DNA of 64,000 bases from Blastococcus fimeti (GTDB taxonomy: Bacteria; Actinomycetota; Actinomycetes; Mycobacteriales; Geodermatophilaceae): the NCBI GenBank assembly GCA_900102115.1, contig FNAW01000003.1, forward strand, positions 434,001 through 498,000, written 5' to 3'. Position numbers and translations under genes: made by a program. This document shows positions 46,613 to 55,494 of this stretch, in pieces; positions within the stretch are counted from its first letter, which is position 1; each line of letters begins with the position of its first letter. A model generated the notes under the pieces. That model saw only the letters and a program-made list of their open reading frames with translations, was not told where the DNA came from and searched no databases.

Positions 46613-48102
46613 CGGGCCACCGGCCCGGTGATCCGCTCGGCAGCGAGCCGGCCGCTGATCAGCACCATGGGCACGCCGACCCCGGGCTGCACCGAGGAGC
46701 CGGCCAGCACCACGTTCTCCGGCCCGCGGCGGGGGAGCGTGGAGGGCCGGAACGGGCCGGTCTGCCCGAAGGTGTGGGCGAGGGCGAACGGGGTGCCGGC
46801 GGCCATGCCCTGCTCGGCCCAGGTCGCAGGCGTGTCCATGTGCTCCACCTCGATCGCGTCGGCGATGCCGGTCCACCCGCGGGCGTCCAGCGTGACCAGC
46901 AGCTCCTCGCGGTAGCGCGGTCCCAGGGTCGCCCAGTCCAGCTTCGCGTTCCCCCCGCTGCGCGGGTCCAGGTTCGGCGTCGGCGCCACGACGCTCACCA
47001 CGTGCCCGCCCTCGGGGGCCAGCGTCCGGTCGGTCACCGACGGCATGCTGATCAGGAGGCTGGGATCGGTCATGGGCCGGCCGTCGCGGGTGAGCTCGTC
47101 GAACACCCCGCGCCACGACTCCCCGAAGCTGATCGTGTGGTGCGCCTGCCCGGGCAGCTCGGCCTTCACGCCGACGTGCAGGGCCACGCAGGACGGCGAG
47201 TACACCGGCCGGCGCGGGCCGGGCACCCCGGGCACCAGCCGCCACGGCGCGTCGGTGGTGACGACGACGGCGTCGGCGGGCAGCAGTTCGCCGTCGGCCA
47301 GCCGGACGCTCCCGACCCGCCGTCCCGACGTGGGCAGCTCCGTGACGGTGGCGCCGTAGCGGAACGTCACCCCGGCGTCGGCGGCCGCACCGGCCAGGGC
47401 GCGGGGCACCGCGCCGATGCCGCCCTCGGGGTGCCAGACCCCGGCACCGATGTCGAGCTGGGCGATGACCGCGTAGGCGGCGATGGCCCTGAACGGGGAG
47501 ACCCCCGCGTAGAGCGCCTGGAAGCTGAACAACCGGCGCAGCCGGTCGTCGGCGAAGTACTTCCCGACGTGCGTGGACAGCCGGCCGAAGCCGCCACGGC
47601 GGGCTAGCTGCACCAGCTCGGGGCCGAGCAGGTCGAGCGGGGAGTCGAGGTTGCGGTCGATGAACGTCGCCAGCTGCAGCCGGTAGAGCTCGGCCAGGTC
47701 GGCGAGGTAGCGGCGCAGGGCATCGGCCTCGGCCGGCCCGCAGATGCGGGCGACCTCGGCGGCGAACGCGTCCGGGGCGGCGTGCACGTCGAGGGAGCTG
47801 CCGTCGGCGAACTGCGCGCGGTAGCTGGTCTCCAACGGGGTGAGGGTCAGCCGGTCGGTCAGCCCCTCGCCGACGGCGGCGAGGGTGTCGGCGAGGACCT
47901 CGGGCGCGGTGAAGACCGACGGGCCGGTGTCCAGCGCGTAGCCGCCCGACTCGATCCGCCCGGCGCGGCCGCCGGGGCCGTCCCCGCGCTCGACGACGGT
48001 GACCTCGCGGCCGGCGCCGCGCAGGCGCAGCGCCGTCGCCAGGCCGGCCAGCCCGGCGCCGATGACGACGACGCGGTCCGTGGGCCCAGGAACGGTCCGC
48101 AC
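46609..48102 (-). CDS. crtI: Phytoene desaturase
   Basis: 497 aa flavin amine-oxidase-type enzyme that desaturates phytoene, usually to lycopene. FAD dinucleotide site VVVIGAGLAGLATALRLRG (residues 10-28), GPGGRAGRIESGGYALDTGPS, and the C-terminal carotenoid-type block VLAGSSVQPGVGVPMVLISG. GTG 48102 lies 1 bp after the crtE stop region, and the stop overlaps crtB, giving a coupled crtE-crtI-crtB operon. The number of desaturation steps cannot be told. Confidence 0.96.
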   Translation of the reverse strand: MRTVPGPTDRVVVIGAGLAGLATALRLRGAGREVTVVERGDGPGGRAGRIESGGYALDTGPSVFTAPEVLADTLAAVGEGLTDRLTLTPLETSYRAQFADGSSLDVHAAPDAFAAEVARICGPAEADALRRYLADLAELYRLQLATFIDRNLDSPLDLLGPELVQLARRGGFGRLSTHVGKYFADDRLRRLFSFQALYAGVSPFRAIAAYAVIAQLDIGAGVWHPEGGIGAVPRALAGAAADAGVTFRYGATVTELPTSGRRVGSVRLADGELLPADAVVVTTDAPWRLVPGVPGPRRPVYSPSCVALHVGVKAELPGQAHHTISFGESWRGVFDELTRDGRPMTDPSLLISMPSVTDRTLAPEGGHVVSVVAPTPNLDPRSGGNAKLDWATLGPRYREELLVTLDARGWTGIADAIEVEHMDTPATWAEQGMAAGTPFALAHTFGQTGPFRPSTLPRRGPENVVLAGSSVQPGVGVPMVLISGRLAAERITGPVAR

Positions 48103-48103
48103 G

Positions 48104-49234
48104 TCAGGAGGTGCGGGTGGTGGCCGCGACGGCGAGCGCGTCGAGGGCCGCCTTGGCGTCGTCGGCCAGCGGGGCGTCGGCGATGGCGCTGCGGGCGCGG
48201 GCGGTGCCGTCGGCGATGCGCTCCTCGACGCGGTCCCGGGCGCCGGTGCTCTCGATCAGTCCGCGCAGGGCCTCGAAGTCCTCCTCGCGGGCCGCGGTGT
48301 TGCCGAGCAGGTCGGCGAGCAGCCGGCGGCCGGCGGAGTCGGCGGCCTCCTCGGCCAGGGCGATGAGCAGGGTCTGCTTGCCCTCGCGCAGGTCGTCGTC
48401 GGCGGACTTGCCGGTGACGGCCGGGTCGCCGAAGACGCCCAGGACGTCGTCCCGCAGCTGGAAGGCCTCGCCCAGGGGCAGGCCGATGGCGGTGGTCGCC
48501 TCGACAACGTCGGGGCCGGCGCCGGCGATGGCGACGCCGAGCTGCAGCGGGCGCTGGACGGTGTAGCCGGCGCTCTTGTAACGGGCCACCGTGAGCGCGC
48601 CCTCGGGGCCGGGCAGGCCGCCGGCGGCGCGGAGCAGGTCGAGGTACTGGCCGGCGGTGACCTCGGTGCGCATGGTGTCCCAGACGACGCGGGCCCGGCT
48701 GAGGGCGCCCTCGGAGATCCCCGAGCGGCGCAGCATCTCGTCGGACCACACCAGCGCGAGGTCGCCGACCAGGATCGCCGCGCCGGTGCCGAACAGCTCC
48801 CCGTCACCGGTGAGCGCGTGGGCCCCGTGCCGGGTGGCGAACCCGATGTGGGTGGCCGGCCGGCCGCGGCGGGTGGTGGCGCCGTCCATGACGTCGTCGT
48901 GGACCAGTGCGCTGGCGTGCACGAACTCGAGCGCGGAGACGGCGCGCAGCACGGCGTCCTCGTGCTCGCCCGAGCCGGGGTCGGTGTCGCGGGCACCGCG
49001 CCAGCCCCAGTAGGCGAAGGACGGCCGCAGCCGCTTGCCGCCGGCGGCGAGGGCGGCGACCTCGTCGACGAGCGGGATCAGGCTCCCGTCCATGCCGGAC
49101 AGGGTGGTGCGCTGGCACTCGAGGAACTCGGTGAGGGAGGCGGTGACCGCGGCGTTCAGCCGGTCGAGATCGGCGGCGGCAGGTGACGGCGCCCGATGAG
49201 CGATGGCCGTCCCGTGCGGGGTCCCGAGGGTCAC
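48104..49234 (-). CDS. crtE: Geranylgeranyl diphosphate synthase (polyprenyl synthetase)
   Basis: Makes the C20 precursor for carotenoids. About 376 aa. First Asp-rich motif in [19 protein letters not shown], second in [40 protein letters not shown] near residue 75 is the isopentenyl-PP site. Start choice is open: GTG 49234 has GATACT ending 6 bp before it, while GTG 49303 and 49351 are also in frame. It leads the crtE-I-B operon and is divergent from metF. It matches Rv2173 by position. Confidence 0.92.
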   Translation of the reverse strand: MTLGTPHGTAIAHRAPSPAAADLDRLNAAVTASLTEFLECQRTTLSGMDGSLIPLVDEVAALAAGGKRLRPSFAYWGWRGARDTDPGSGEHEDAVLRAVSALEFVHASALVHDDVMDGATTRRGRPATHIGFATRHGAHALTGDGELFGTGAAILVGDLALVWSDEMLRRSGISEGALSRARVVWDTMRTEVTAGQYLDLLRAAGGLPGPEGALTVARYKSAGYTVQRPLQLGVAIAGAGPDVVEATTAIGLPLGEAFQLRDDVLGVFGDPAVTGKSADDDLREGKQTLLIALAEEAADSAGRRLLADLLGNTAAREEDFEALRGLIESTGARDRVEERIADGTARARSAIADAPLADDAKAALDALAVAATTRTS

Positions 49235-49412
49235 CGGGTCAGTATCGCCCCAGACCGCTGTACGGGCCGGTCCAGCGAGGGTGCCGAGGATGCTGCTGTT
49301 CACGGGGGTCCGCCTTCCCGGGTCGTCCGCTGGTTCCTTCTTCACCGCCACGGGTGGATCCGGATGCGGTCGGTCGGGAGATTTCCCCGCAGGCTCCGTA
49401 CCCTCGTTGCCC

Positions 49413-50324
49413 GTGACCCAGACCGTGCGTGAGCTGCTGACCTCGGAGCGGCCGACCTGGTCCTTCGAGTTCTTCCCGCCGAAGACGCCGGAGGCCGAGC
49501 CGCAGCTGTGGACGGCGCTGCGCGAGCTGGAGCGGCTGCGGCCCTCGTTCGTGTCGGTGACCTACGGCGCCGGGGGCTCCACCCGCGAGGGCACGGTGTC
49601 GGTGACCGAGCGGATCGCCACCGAGACCACGATGACGCCGATGGCGCACCTGACCGCCGTCGACCACAGCATCGCCGAGCTGCGGCACGTGGTCAGCCGG
49701 CTGGCGGCCGCCGGGGTCCGCAACATCATCGCGCTGCGCGGCGACCCGCCCGGCTCGGACCCGCAGGCCGAGTGGGTGGCCCACCCCGAGGGGCTGTCCT
49801 ACGCCGCCGAGCTGGTCGAGCTGATCAAGTCCATGGGCGACTTCTCCGTCGGCGTCGCCGCCTTCCCGGAGCGGCACCCGCGCTCCCCGGACTTCGACAC
49901 CGACGTCGACATGTTCGTGGCCAAGTGCCGCGCCGGCGCGGACTTCGCGATCACCCAGATGTTCTTCCGCGCCGAGGACTACCTCCGGATGCGCGACCGC
50001 GTGACCGACCGGGGCTGCGACGTGCCGATCATCGCCGGCGTCATGCCGGTGACCAACGCCCGGCAGATCAAGCGCATCGTGCAGCTGTCCGGGCAGGCGT
50101 TCCCGGCCGATCTCGCCGAGCGGTTCGAGGCGCTGGACGGCGACCGGCCGGAGGACAAGGCGGCGGTGCGGGCCTTCGGGGTCGAGGTGGCCACCGAGCT
50201 GTGCCGCACGCTGCTGGACGAGGGCGTGCCCGGCATCCACTTCATCACCATGAACCGGTCGACGGCGACGCGGGACGTCTACACGAACCTGGTGGGCACC
50301 CCGTCGGTCACGACGGCGGGCTGA
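49413..50324 (+). CDS. metF: Methylenetetrahydrofolate reductase
   Basis: Reduces 5,10-methylene-THF to 5-methyl-THF for methionine synthesis. 303 aa FAD TIM barrel. [13 protein letters not shown] near the N-terminus (Glu of the catalytic region), [37 protein letters not shown], and a final [13 protein letters not shown] 49413 follows TACCCT by 8 bp, a leaderless layout; the longer open frame from 49203 is unlike the family. Together with glyA it connects one-carbon metabolism in this window. Confidence 0.95.
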   Translation: MTQTVRELLTSERPTWSFEFFPPKTPEAEPQLWTALRELERLRPSFVSVTYGAGGSTREGTVSVTERIATETTMTPMAHLTAVDHSIAELRHVVSRLAAAGVRNIIALRGDPPGSDPQAEWVAHPEGLSYAAELVELIKSMGDFSVGVAAFPERHPRSPDFDTDVDMFVAKCRAGADFAITQMFFRAEDYLRMRDRVTDRGCDVPIIAGVMPVTNARQIKRIVQLSGQAFPADLAERFEALDGDRPEDKAAVRAFGVEVATELCRTLLDEGVPGIHFITMNRSTATRDVYTNLVGTPSVTTAG

Positions 50325-50946
50325 CCCCGTCGAGCGCCGCGGCCGCCTTCGCGGCGGCGCGGCGCAGGCCCTCCCGCTCCGCGGCGTAGCCGCCGACCAC
50401 GCCGACGACGGGGATGTTGGACAGCGCCCGGTGGCGGAGCTTGCCCTTCGGGCGGGCGTCGAGCGCCTCGTCGATGCGGCTCAGCAGGCGGGCGACGCGC
50501 CACACCGTGCGGACGGCGCCGCGCGCGCCCGACCGCTCCTCGGCGGCGCCGAACGCCTCCTCGCGGTAGGCGCCCCGGCTCTTCACGAGCAGCGGCTCGA
50601 CGGCGGAGGGCAGCAGGTCGCGGTCGAGCAGGACGCGGGCGAGCAGGGACACCCGCTCGGCGGACCCCGTCACGCCGTGCTCCCCGGCGACGCCGAGCAC
50701 GAGGACCGACTGCACCGCCGTCCCGACGGTGTTCTGCAGGGGGAGCAGGTCGGCGAGCTTGCCGGCGAAGCGCGGCGCCGCCGAGACGACGGCCGCGATC
50801 CGCGAGACGCGGTCGGCCCACCACTGGTCGCGCTGCGCCTGCGGCAGCTCCGGTGGACGGCCCAGCCGGGCGGCCACGGGGGAGGCCAGGCGGTCCACCC
50901 GGCGGAGGACGTCGACGACGACGGCGTCACTGATCGGGGCAGCCAT
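50308..50946 (-). CDS. Conserved hypothetical protein
   Basis: 212 aa, basic and alpha-helical, without clear signal peptide. It has one moderately hydrophobic stretch ([22 protein letters not shown]) and a second near the C-terminus ([25 protein letters not shown]). I do not recognise the family with confidence. Its 3' end overlaps metF by 17 bp, tail to tail. It is divergent from the CDP-alcohol phosphatidyltransferase-like gene, 97 bp apart. Confidence 0.7.
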   Translation of the reverse strand: MAAPISDAVVVDVLRRVDRLASPVAARLGRPPELPQAQRDQWWADRVSRIAAVVSAAPRFAGKLADLLPLQNTVGTAVQSVLVLGVAGEHGVTGSAERVSLLARVLLDRDLLPSAVEPLLVKSRGAYREEAFGAAEERSGARGAVRTVWRVARLLSRIDEALDARPKGKLRHRALSNIPVVGVVGGYAAEREGLRRAAAKAAAALDGVSPPS

Positions 50947-51043
50947 GGCGGTGACCTGCCCAGAACGTGCCCGGCGCACGCGTGAGCTGCGCCGCTTCGC
51001 CCTACTGTTCCGGGAGGAGAGCGGTGCACGGGGGAGGTGCGGG

Positions 51044-51733
51044 ATGCTCAGCCGGGACGAGTACCTGGCCGCCTGGTCGCGCTGGCACGGCGACGCCGAC
51101 ACGTCGACGCCGCTGGTGCGCGGCTGGCTGACCCTGGCGCACACCCTCGCCCGCCCGCTGGCGGGGATGCATCCCGCGGTGGCCACGGCCGCGGGGCTCG
51201 TCGTCGCCGCGGCCGCCGTCGCGCCTGCCGCGGCCGGGGGCGGCTGGCTGATCGCCGCCGGGCTGCTGGTCGGGCTCTCGGGCCTGCTCGACAGCCTCGA
51301 CGGCGCGCTCGCCATCGGCGCCGGTCGCGCCTCGCAGCGGGGCTACGTGCTCGACTCCGTCGTCGACCGGCTGACCGAGGTGGCGTATGCGGCCGCGCTC
51401 TGGGTGGCCGGTGCCCCCGGCTGGCTGGCCGTGCTCTTCGGTGCGCTGTGCTGGCTGCCGGACTACGTGCGGGCCCGCGCCGGTCAGGCGGGGGTGCACC
51501 GGACCGGGCCCATCTCGCTGTGGGAACGGCCCGCCCGCGTCCTCATGGCCGGCTTCACCCTCGGCGGGGCCGGGGTGGTCTCCGGCCTCGAGGTGCGGGG
51601 CGTCGACGGCGACGTCCTGACGGTGACCACCGGAGCCGCGGTGGGCGCGCTGCTCGGCGCGGTGGCGACGGTGCAACTGGGCTGGTGGCTGCGCTCGGAA
51701 CTGGCCGGACCGGGCGCCGACGTCCCCGGCTGA
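51044..51733 (+). CDS. CDP-alcohol phosphatidyltransferase-like membrane protein with altered motif
   Basis: 229 aa with about six membrane helices. The CDP-OH motif D-x2-DG-x2-AR-x8-G-x3-D-x3-D is visible as D83, D86-G87, A90, G100, D104 and D108. The usual Arg after Ala is I91. All four metal/catalytic aspartates remain, so activity is possible but the nucleotide contact may differ. A GGGGAGG ribosome site precedes ATG 51044. The alcohol acceptor is unknown. Confidence 0.85.
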   Translation: MLSRDEYLAAWSRWHGDADTSTPLVRGWLTLAHTLARPLAGMHPAVATAAGLVVAAAAVAPAAAGGGWLIAAGLLVGLSGLLDSLDGALAIGAGRASQRGYVLDSVVDRLTEVAYAAALWVAGAPGWLAVLFGALCWLPDYVRARAGQAGVHRTGPISLWERPARVLMAGFTLGGAGVVSGLEVRGVDGDVLTVTTGAAVGALLGAVATVQLGWWLRSELAGPGADVPG

Positions 51734-51898
51734 GCGCCCCCCCAACCGGGTGCAGGAGGGCACCTCGTGGCGCCCGGTCGTCGTTGCGACGCCTACTGTG
51801 TGCGTGCTCGACCCCCTCCCGTTCACCCTCCGTCACCCAGGCCCGCTCGCGAGCCGGGCGCCCGCGCCCCTCCGGAGCCACACCCCCAGGAGCAGCAC

Positions 51899-52876
51899 GT
51901 GCCCGTCGTCGTCACCGGCTCGATCGCCACCGATCACCTCATGACCTTCCCCGGGAAGTTCACGGAGCAGTTCGTCGAGGGCCAGATGGAGAACGTCTCG
52001 CTCTCCTTCCTGGTCGACGACCTCGTGCAGCACCGCGGCGGCGCCGGCGCGAACATGGCCTACGGCCTGGGCCTCCTCGGCCTGTCGCCGGTGCTCGTGG
52101 GCGCCGTGGGCAGCGACTTCGCCGACTACGAGGCCTGGCTCAGCCGGCACGGCGTCGACACTGCCAGCGTTCACTGGTCGGAGCTGAAGCACACCGCGCG
52201 CTTCGTCTGCACGACCGACGCCGCGAACAACCAGATCGCCTCCTTCTACTCGGGCGCGATGAGCGAGGCCTCGCAGATCGAGCTGGCGCCGGTCGCCGGC
52301 CGCGTCGGGGCCCCGGACCTCGTCGTCGTCGGGCCGAACGACCCGACCGCGATGGTCCGGCACACCGAGGAGTGCCGGACCCGCGGCTACGCCTTCGCCG
52401 CCGACCCCAGCCAGCAGCTGGCCTGGGCCGACGGCGCGATGATCCGCGAGCTGGTCGACGGCGCGGACCTGCTGTTCACCAACGAGTACGAGTCCCACCT
52501 GCTCCAGCAGAAGACCGGGTGGAACGCCGACGAGGTCCTGGCCCGGGTGGGCACCTGGATCACGACGCGGGCCAAGGACGGCGTGCTGGTGCGCCAGTCC
52601 GACGCCGAGCCGATCGAGGTCATCGCCGTCCCCGAGACCAAGCCGGTCGAGCCGACCGGGGGCGGCGACGCCCTGCGCGCCGGGTTCATCGCCGGCCGCA
52701 TGTGGGGGCTGAGCCTCGAGCGGGCCACCCAGCTGGGTTCCGCCGTCGCCACCGCCGCGGTCGAGGTCATCGGCACGCAGGAGTACGACCTGCCGCGGGA
52801 GAGCTTCCTGAGCCGCTTCGCCGAGGCCTTCGGCGGCGACGCCGCCGCCGAGGTCGCCGCGCACCTGCCGGCCTAG
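51899..52876 (+). CDS. adoK: Adenosine kinase, PfkB family (Rv2202c-like)
   Basis: 325 aa ribokinase-fold enzyme. Sequence pattern TGSIATDHLMTFPGKF at the start, SFLVDDLVQHRGGAGANMAYGLGLLG and FTNEYESHLL closely follow M. tuberculosis adenosine kinase. The anion hole/catalytic block is EPTGGGDALRAGF (canonical DPTGVGDAFRAGF). It phosphorylates adenosine to AMP in purine salvage. AGGAG precedes GTG 51899. It ends 10 bp from the convergent flavin-reductase gene. Confidence 0.9.
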   Translation: MPVVVTGSIATDHLMTFPGKFTEQFVEGQMENVSLSFLVDDLVQHRGGAGANMAYGLGLLGLSPVLVGAVGSDFADYEAWLSRHGVDTASVHWSELKHTARFVCTTDAANNQIASFYSGAMSEASQIELAPVAGRVGAPDLVVVGPNDPTAMVRHTEECRTRGYAFAADPSQQLAWADGAMIRELVDGADLLFTNEYESHLLQQKTGWNADEVLARVGTWITTRAKDGVLVRQSDAEPIEVIAVPETKPVEPTGGGDALRAGFIAGRMWGLSLERATQLGSAVATAAVEVIGTQEYDLPRESFLSRFAEAFGGDAAAEVAAHLPA

Positions 52877-52886
52877 TCGGAGCGGT

Positions 52887-53543
52887 CTACTCGCCGCGCA
52901 GCCGCTCGCCGATGCTCGGGTCGGCGGCCCACGTGCGGTAGGGGATGCGCGGGATCTCCCGCACCTCGCCGAGGGTCGACCACTCGTTGCCGCCGAGCCG
53001 GGCCAGCGGGCGCAGGTGCTCGATGCGGGGGCGTCCGTCGCGCACGGCCTCGGCCCAGACGCTGATGCGCCGCACCCGGCCGAAGACGACCGTGCTGTCG
53101 CCGAGGCGGAGGGTGCCGTGCAGCACGCACTCGATGGAGACGGGGGAGTCGGCGACCCGCAGGGCGTCCACGGTCTCGGCCGGCTCCAGCCGCACACCGG
53201 TGTGCTCGGCCTCGCTGTGGTCCGGCGGGAAGTCGGTGCCGGTGGCGTTGACCTGCTCGAACAGTGCCTCGGGGGTCAGGTTCACGGTGAACTCGCCGGT
53301 CGCCTCCGCGTTGCGCAGCGAGTCCTTGCGGCCCACCGAGGTGAACTGGACGACCGGCGGATCGACGCAGGCCACGGTGTAGAAGGAGTGCGGCGCCAGG
53401 TTGTGCACGCCGGCGGCCGACCGGGTGCAGACCCAGGCGATCGGCCGGGGGACGACGACGGAGTTGAGCACCCGGTAGAAGGCGCCGGTCTCCATGGCGT
53501 CGGGGTCGAAGTGGACGCGGTCGCGCGCTGCCGGCTGGGTCAC
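52887..53543 (-). CDS. Flavin reductase-like domain protein
   Basis: 218 aa FMN-binding split-barrel protein: YRVLNSVVVPRPIAWVCTRSAAGVHNLAPHSFYTVACVDPP, FTSVGRKDSLRNAEATGEFTVNL, and DSTVVFGRVRRISVW. Family members either reduce FMN with NAD(P)H or act as small flavoenzymes. It is the last gene of the carotenoid tailoring operon (GTGA overlap with the glycosyltransferase), so it may supply electrons for an oxidation step. That role is inferred. Confidence 0.87.
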   Translation of the reverse strand: MTQPAARDRVHFDPDAMETGAFYRVLNSVVVPRPIAWVCTRSAAGVHNLAPHSFYTVACVDPPVVQFTSVGRKDSLRNAEATGEFTVNLTPEALFEQVNATGTDFPPDHSEAEHTGVRLEPAETVDALRVADSPVSIECVLHGTLRLGDSTVVFGRVRRISVWAEAVRDGRPRIEHLRPLARLGGNEWSTLGEVREIPRIPYRTWAADPSIGERLRGE

Positions 53544-54688
53544 CGGCCCATCCTCGTCGCAGCGGCCCGGCCCGGCGCGGGCGGTGCGGTGTCGACGGCG
53601 CGCCCCCGCCAGCGCAGCGTGCCGCGGCGGTGCCCGAGGACCGAGCGCAGCATGAGGACGTCGAGGGCCAGGACGGAGACGGGATGGGCCAGCGCATCGG
53701 GCCACACCCGGCCGCCGGTCGCGGCGGCGCTGATCGCCCGCCCGGCCACCCCGGCCGCGTACCCGACGAGCCCCGCCCGTGAGCCGCGCAGCGCTGCGGC
53801 TGCCGGCAGGACCCAGATCGCGGTGAGGGTGCCGGCGGCGACCAGGCCGGCGGTCGGCGAGCCTCCCACCGCGGCCCACAGGGACTTGCCGTAGCCCTCC
53901 CGTACGCCGGCCCAGCCGTCGTACATCCGGCACACGGCGAGGGTCGAGCCGTCGACGACGGCGCCGCGTCCGCCGGCGGCCTTGACCGCGCGGAGCAGCG
54001 CGACGTCCTCGATGACCTCGCCGCGCACCGCACCGTGCCCGCCGGCCCGGTCGTAGGCGGCGCGCCGCACCACCAGGAACTGCCCGTTCGCGGCGGCCAG
54101 CGAGGGCCGGGCCGACCGCTCGGCCAGCCGCAGCGGCAGCAGCGTCGTCCAGAGCCACTGCTGCAGGGGCTGGACCAGCCGTTCGGCAGCGCTGACCGTG
54201 AGCTGCCGCGGCCACGGGGAGACCAGGTCCAGCCCGGTGTCGTCGAGGACGGCGACCGCCGCGGCGACGGCGTCGGGCATCAGTCGCACGTCGGCGTCGA
54301 GGAAGACCAGGACGTCGGTGTCGCCCGCGGCGGCCGCGCCCTGCGCGCAGGCGTTCGGCTTGCCGAGCCAGCCGGGCTCCGGCGCGCGGGCGGGGACCAG
54401 CCGCACGCGCGGGTCGGGGGAGGCGGCGACGAGCTCGGGGGTGCCGTCGGTCGATCCGTCGTCGACCACGACCACCCGCAGGTCCGGGACGCCGCGCTGG
54501 TCGAGGACCGCGGCCAGGCAGTCGACGACGTTCGCGGCCTCGTCGCGCACCGGGAGGACGACGGTGACCGCGCGCCGCACCGGCGGCGCGGCGGCCGGGG
54601 GGCGGCGCAGCAGGGCGGCGTTCAGCGCGGCGTGCGCCGCGCCGACGAGGGACAGCCCGGCCAGCGCGCGCACCAGCCGACCGCTCAC
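53540..54688 (-). CDS. Family 2 glycosyltransferase (CrtQ-like)
   Basis: 382 aa membrane-associated GT2. Nucleotide-sugar site VTVVLPVRDEAANVVDCLAAV, VVVDDGSTDGTPE and the metal-binding DAD (VFLDADVRLM); acceptor loop GEVIEDVALLRAVK. Several C-terminal hydrophobic helices follow. Its layout resembles carotenoid glycosyltransferase CrtQ. It overlaps both neighbours by 4 bp in a carotenoid operon, so transfer of a sugar to a hydroxylated carotenoid is likely but unproven. Confidence 0.85.
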   Translation of the reverse strand: MSGRLVRALAGLSLVGAAHAALNAALLRRPPAAAPPVRRAVTVVLPVRDEAANVVDCLAAVLDQRGVPDLRVVVVDDGSTDGTPELVAASPDPRVRLVPARAPEPGWLGKPNACAQGAAAAGDTDVLVFLDADVRLMPDAVAAAVAVLDDTGLDLVSPWPRQLTVSAAERLVQPLQQWLWTTLLPLRLAERSARPSLAAANGQFLVVRRAAYDRAGGHGAVRGEVIEDVALLRAVKAAGGRGAVVDGSTLAVCRMYDGWAGVREGYGKSLWAAVGGSPTAGLVAAGTLTAIWVLPAAAALRGSRAGLVGYAAGVAGRAISAAATGGRVWPDALAHPVSVLALDVLMLRSVLGHRRGTLRWRGRAVDTAPPAPGRAAATRMGR

Positions 54689-55494
54689 CGGGACCGCTGC
54701 ACCGCGAGGACGACGAGCACCGCGGCGCCCAGCGCGGCACCCCAGGCAGCCGAGCCCGGCAGCCCGAGCCAGCCGGCGTGCGCGAGCGCTCCGCCGAGGG
54801 TCATCCAGGCCATGGCGAGCAGCGGGGCGGTGTCGCCGATCGCCGGGTGGGTGGCGGTCCGCACCACGAGCAGGTCGAGCAGCGCCATGAGCACCAGCCC
54901 GGCCAGCAGCCAGCCGGCCAGGTTGGTCAACGGCACGGTGTCGATGCCGGGCAGCCCCGGGTCGGGGTGCTCCCAGGTCCAGTAGCCGGCGTCGACCATC
55001 TGCGGGTCGAGCACGACGTCCCAGGCGGCGAAGAGCGCGGCGGCCCAGGCGACGCGCGCTGCGCGGCGGCGCTCGGGGCGGACCGGACGGGCCAGGTGCC
55101 CGGCCAGCAACCAGCTGGGCCAGGCCATCATCAGCCAGGCGAGGGGCACCAGGAACGGGACGCCGAGCAACGTCGGGCCCAGGGTGTCGCTGTAGGAGTA
55201 GCTGCCGTAGGGGACGCCGGTGGCCAGGCCGACGCTCTCGAAGACCACCGCGACCACGCCGACGAGCACGAGCACGCCGAGGCCGGTGCGCACTCCGCGG
55301 CTGAGCGAGGCGTGCACCACCGACAGCGTCGCGCCCAGCAGGACGATGGCCCAGCTGACCGCGTCGCGGGTGCCGTCGTCGGTGAGCGGATAGGCGATCG
55401 CGGTGCCCACGAGGGCGAGCGCGAGGACCAGGGGTGCGACCTGTCGCGCGGACCAGGTGCGGGGGAGCGGGAGTGCGGCGATCGACGGGATCAC
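54685..55494 (-). CDS. cruF: CruF-like carotenoid 1,2-hydratase / carotenoid biosynthesis membrane protein
   Basis: 269 aa with seven to eight predicted transmembrane helices. Motifs of the DUF422/CruF family: VFESVGLATGVPYGSYSYSD, GVPFLVPLAWLMMAWPSW, AWDVVLDPQMVDAGYWTWE and GIPLTN-like IDTVPLTNLAGWLL. In cyanobacteria and Deinococcus, CruF adds water to the psi end group, providing the hydroxyl that is later glycosylated. GTG 55494 overlaps the CrtO-like stop, and the GT2 start overlaps this stop. Product identity is inferred. Confidence 0.9.
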   Translation of the reverse strand: MIPSIAALPLPRTWSARQVAPLVLALALVGTAIAYPLTDDGTRDAVSWAIVLLGATLSVVHASLSRGVRTGLGVLVLVGVVAVVFESVGLATGVPYGSYSYSDTLGPTLLGVPFLVPLAWLMMAWPSWLLAGHLARPVRPERRRAARVAWAAALFAAWDVVLDPQMVDAGYWTWEHPDPGLPGIDTVPLTNLAGWLLAGLVLMALLDLLVVRTATHPAIGDTAPLLAMAWMTLGGALAHAGWLGLPGSAAWGAALGAAVLVVLAVQRSR

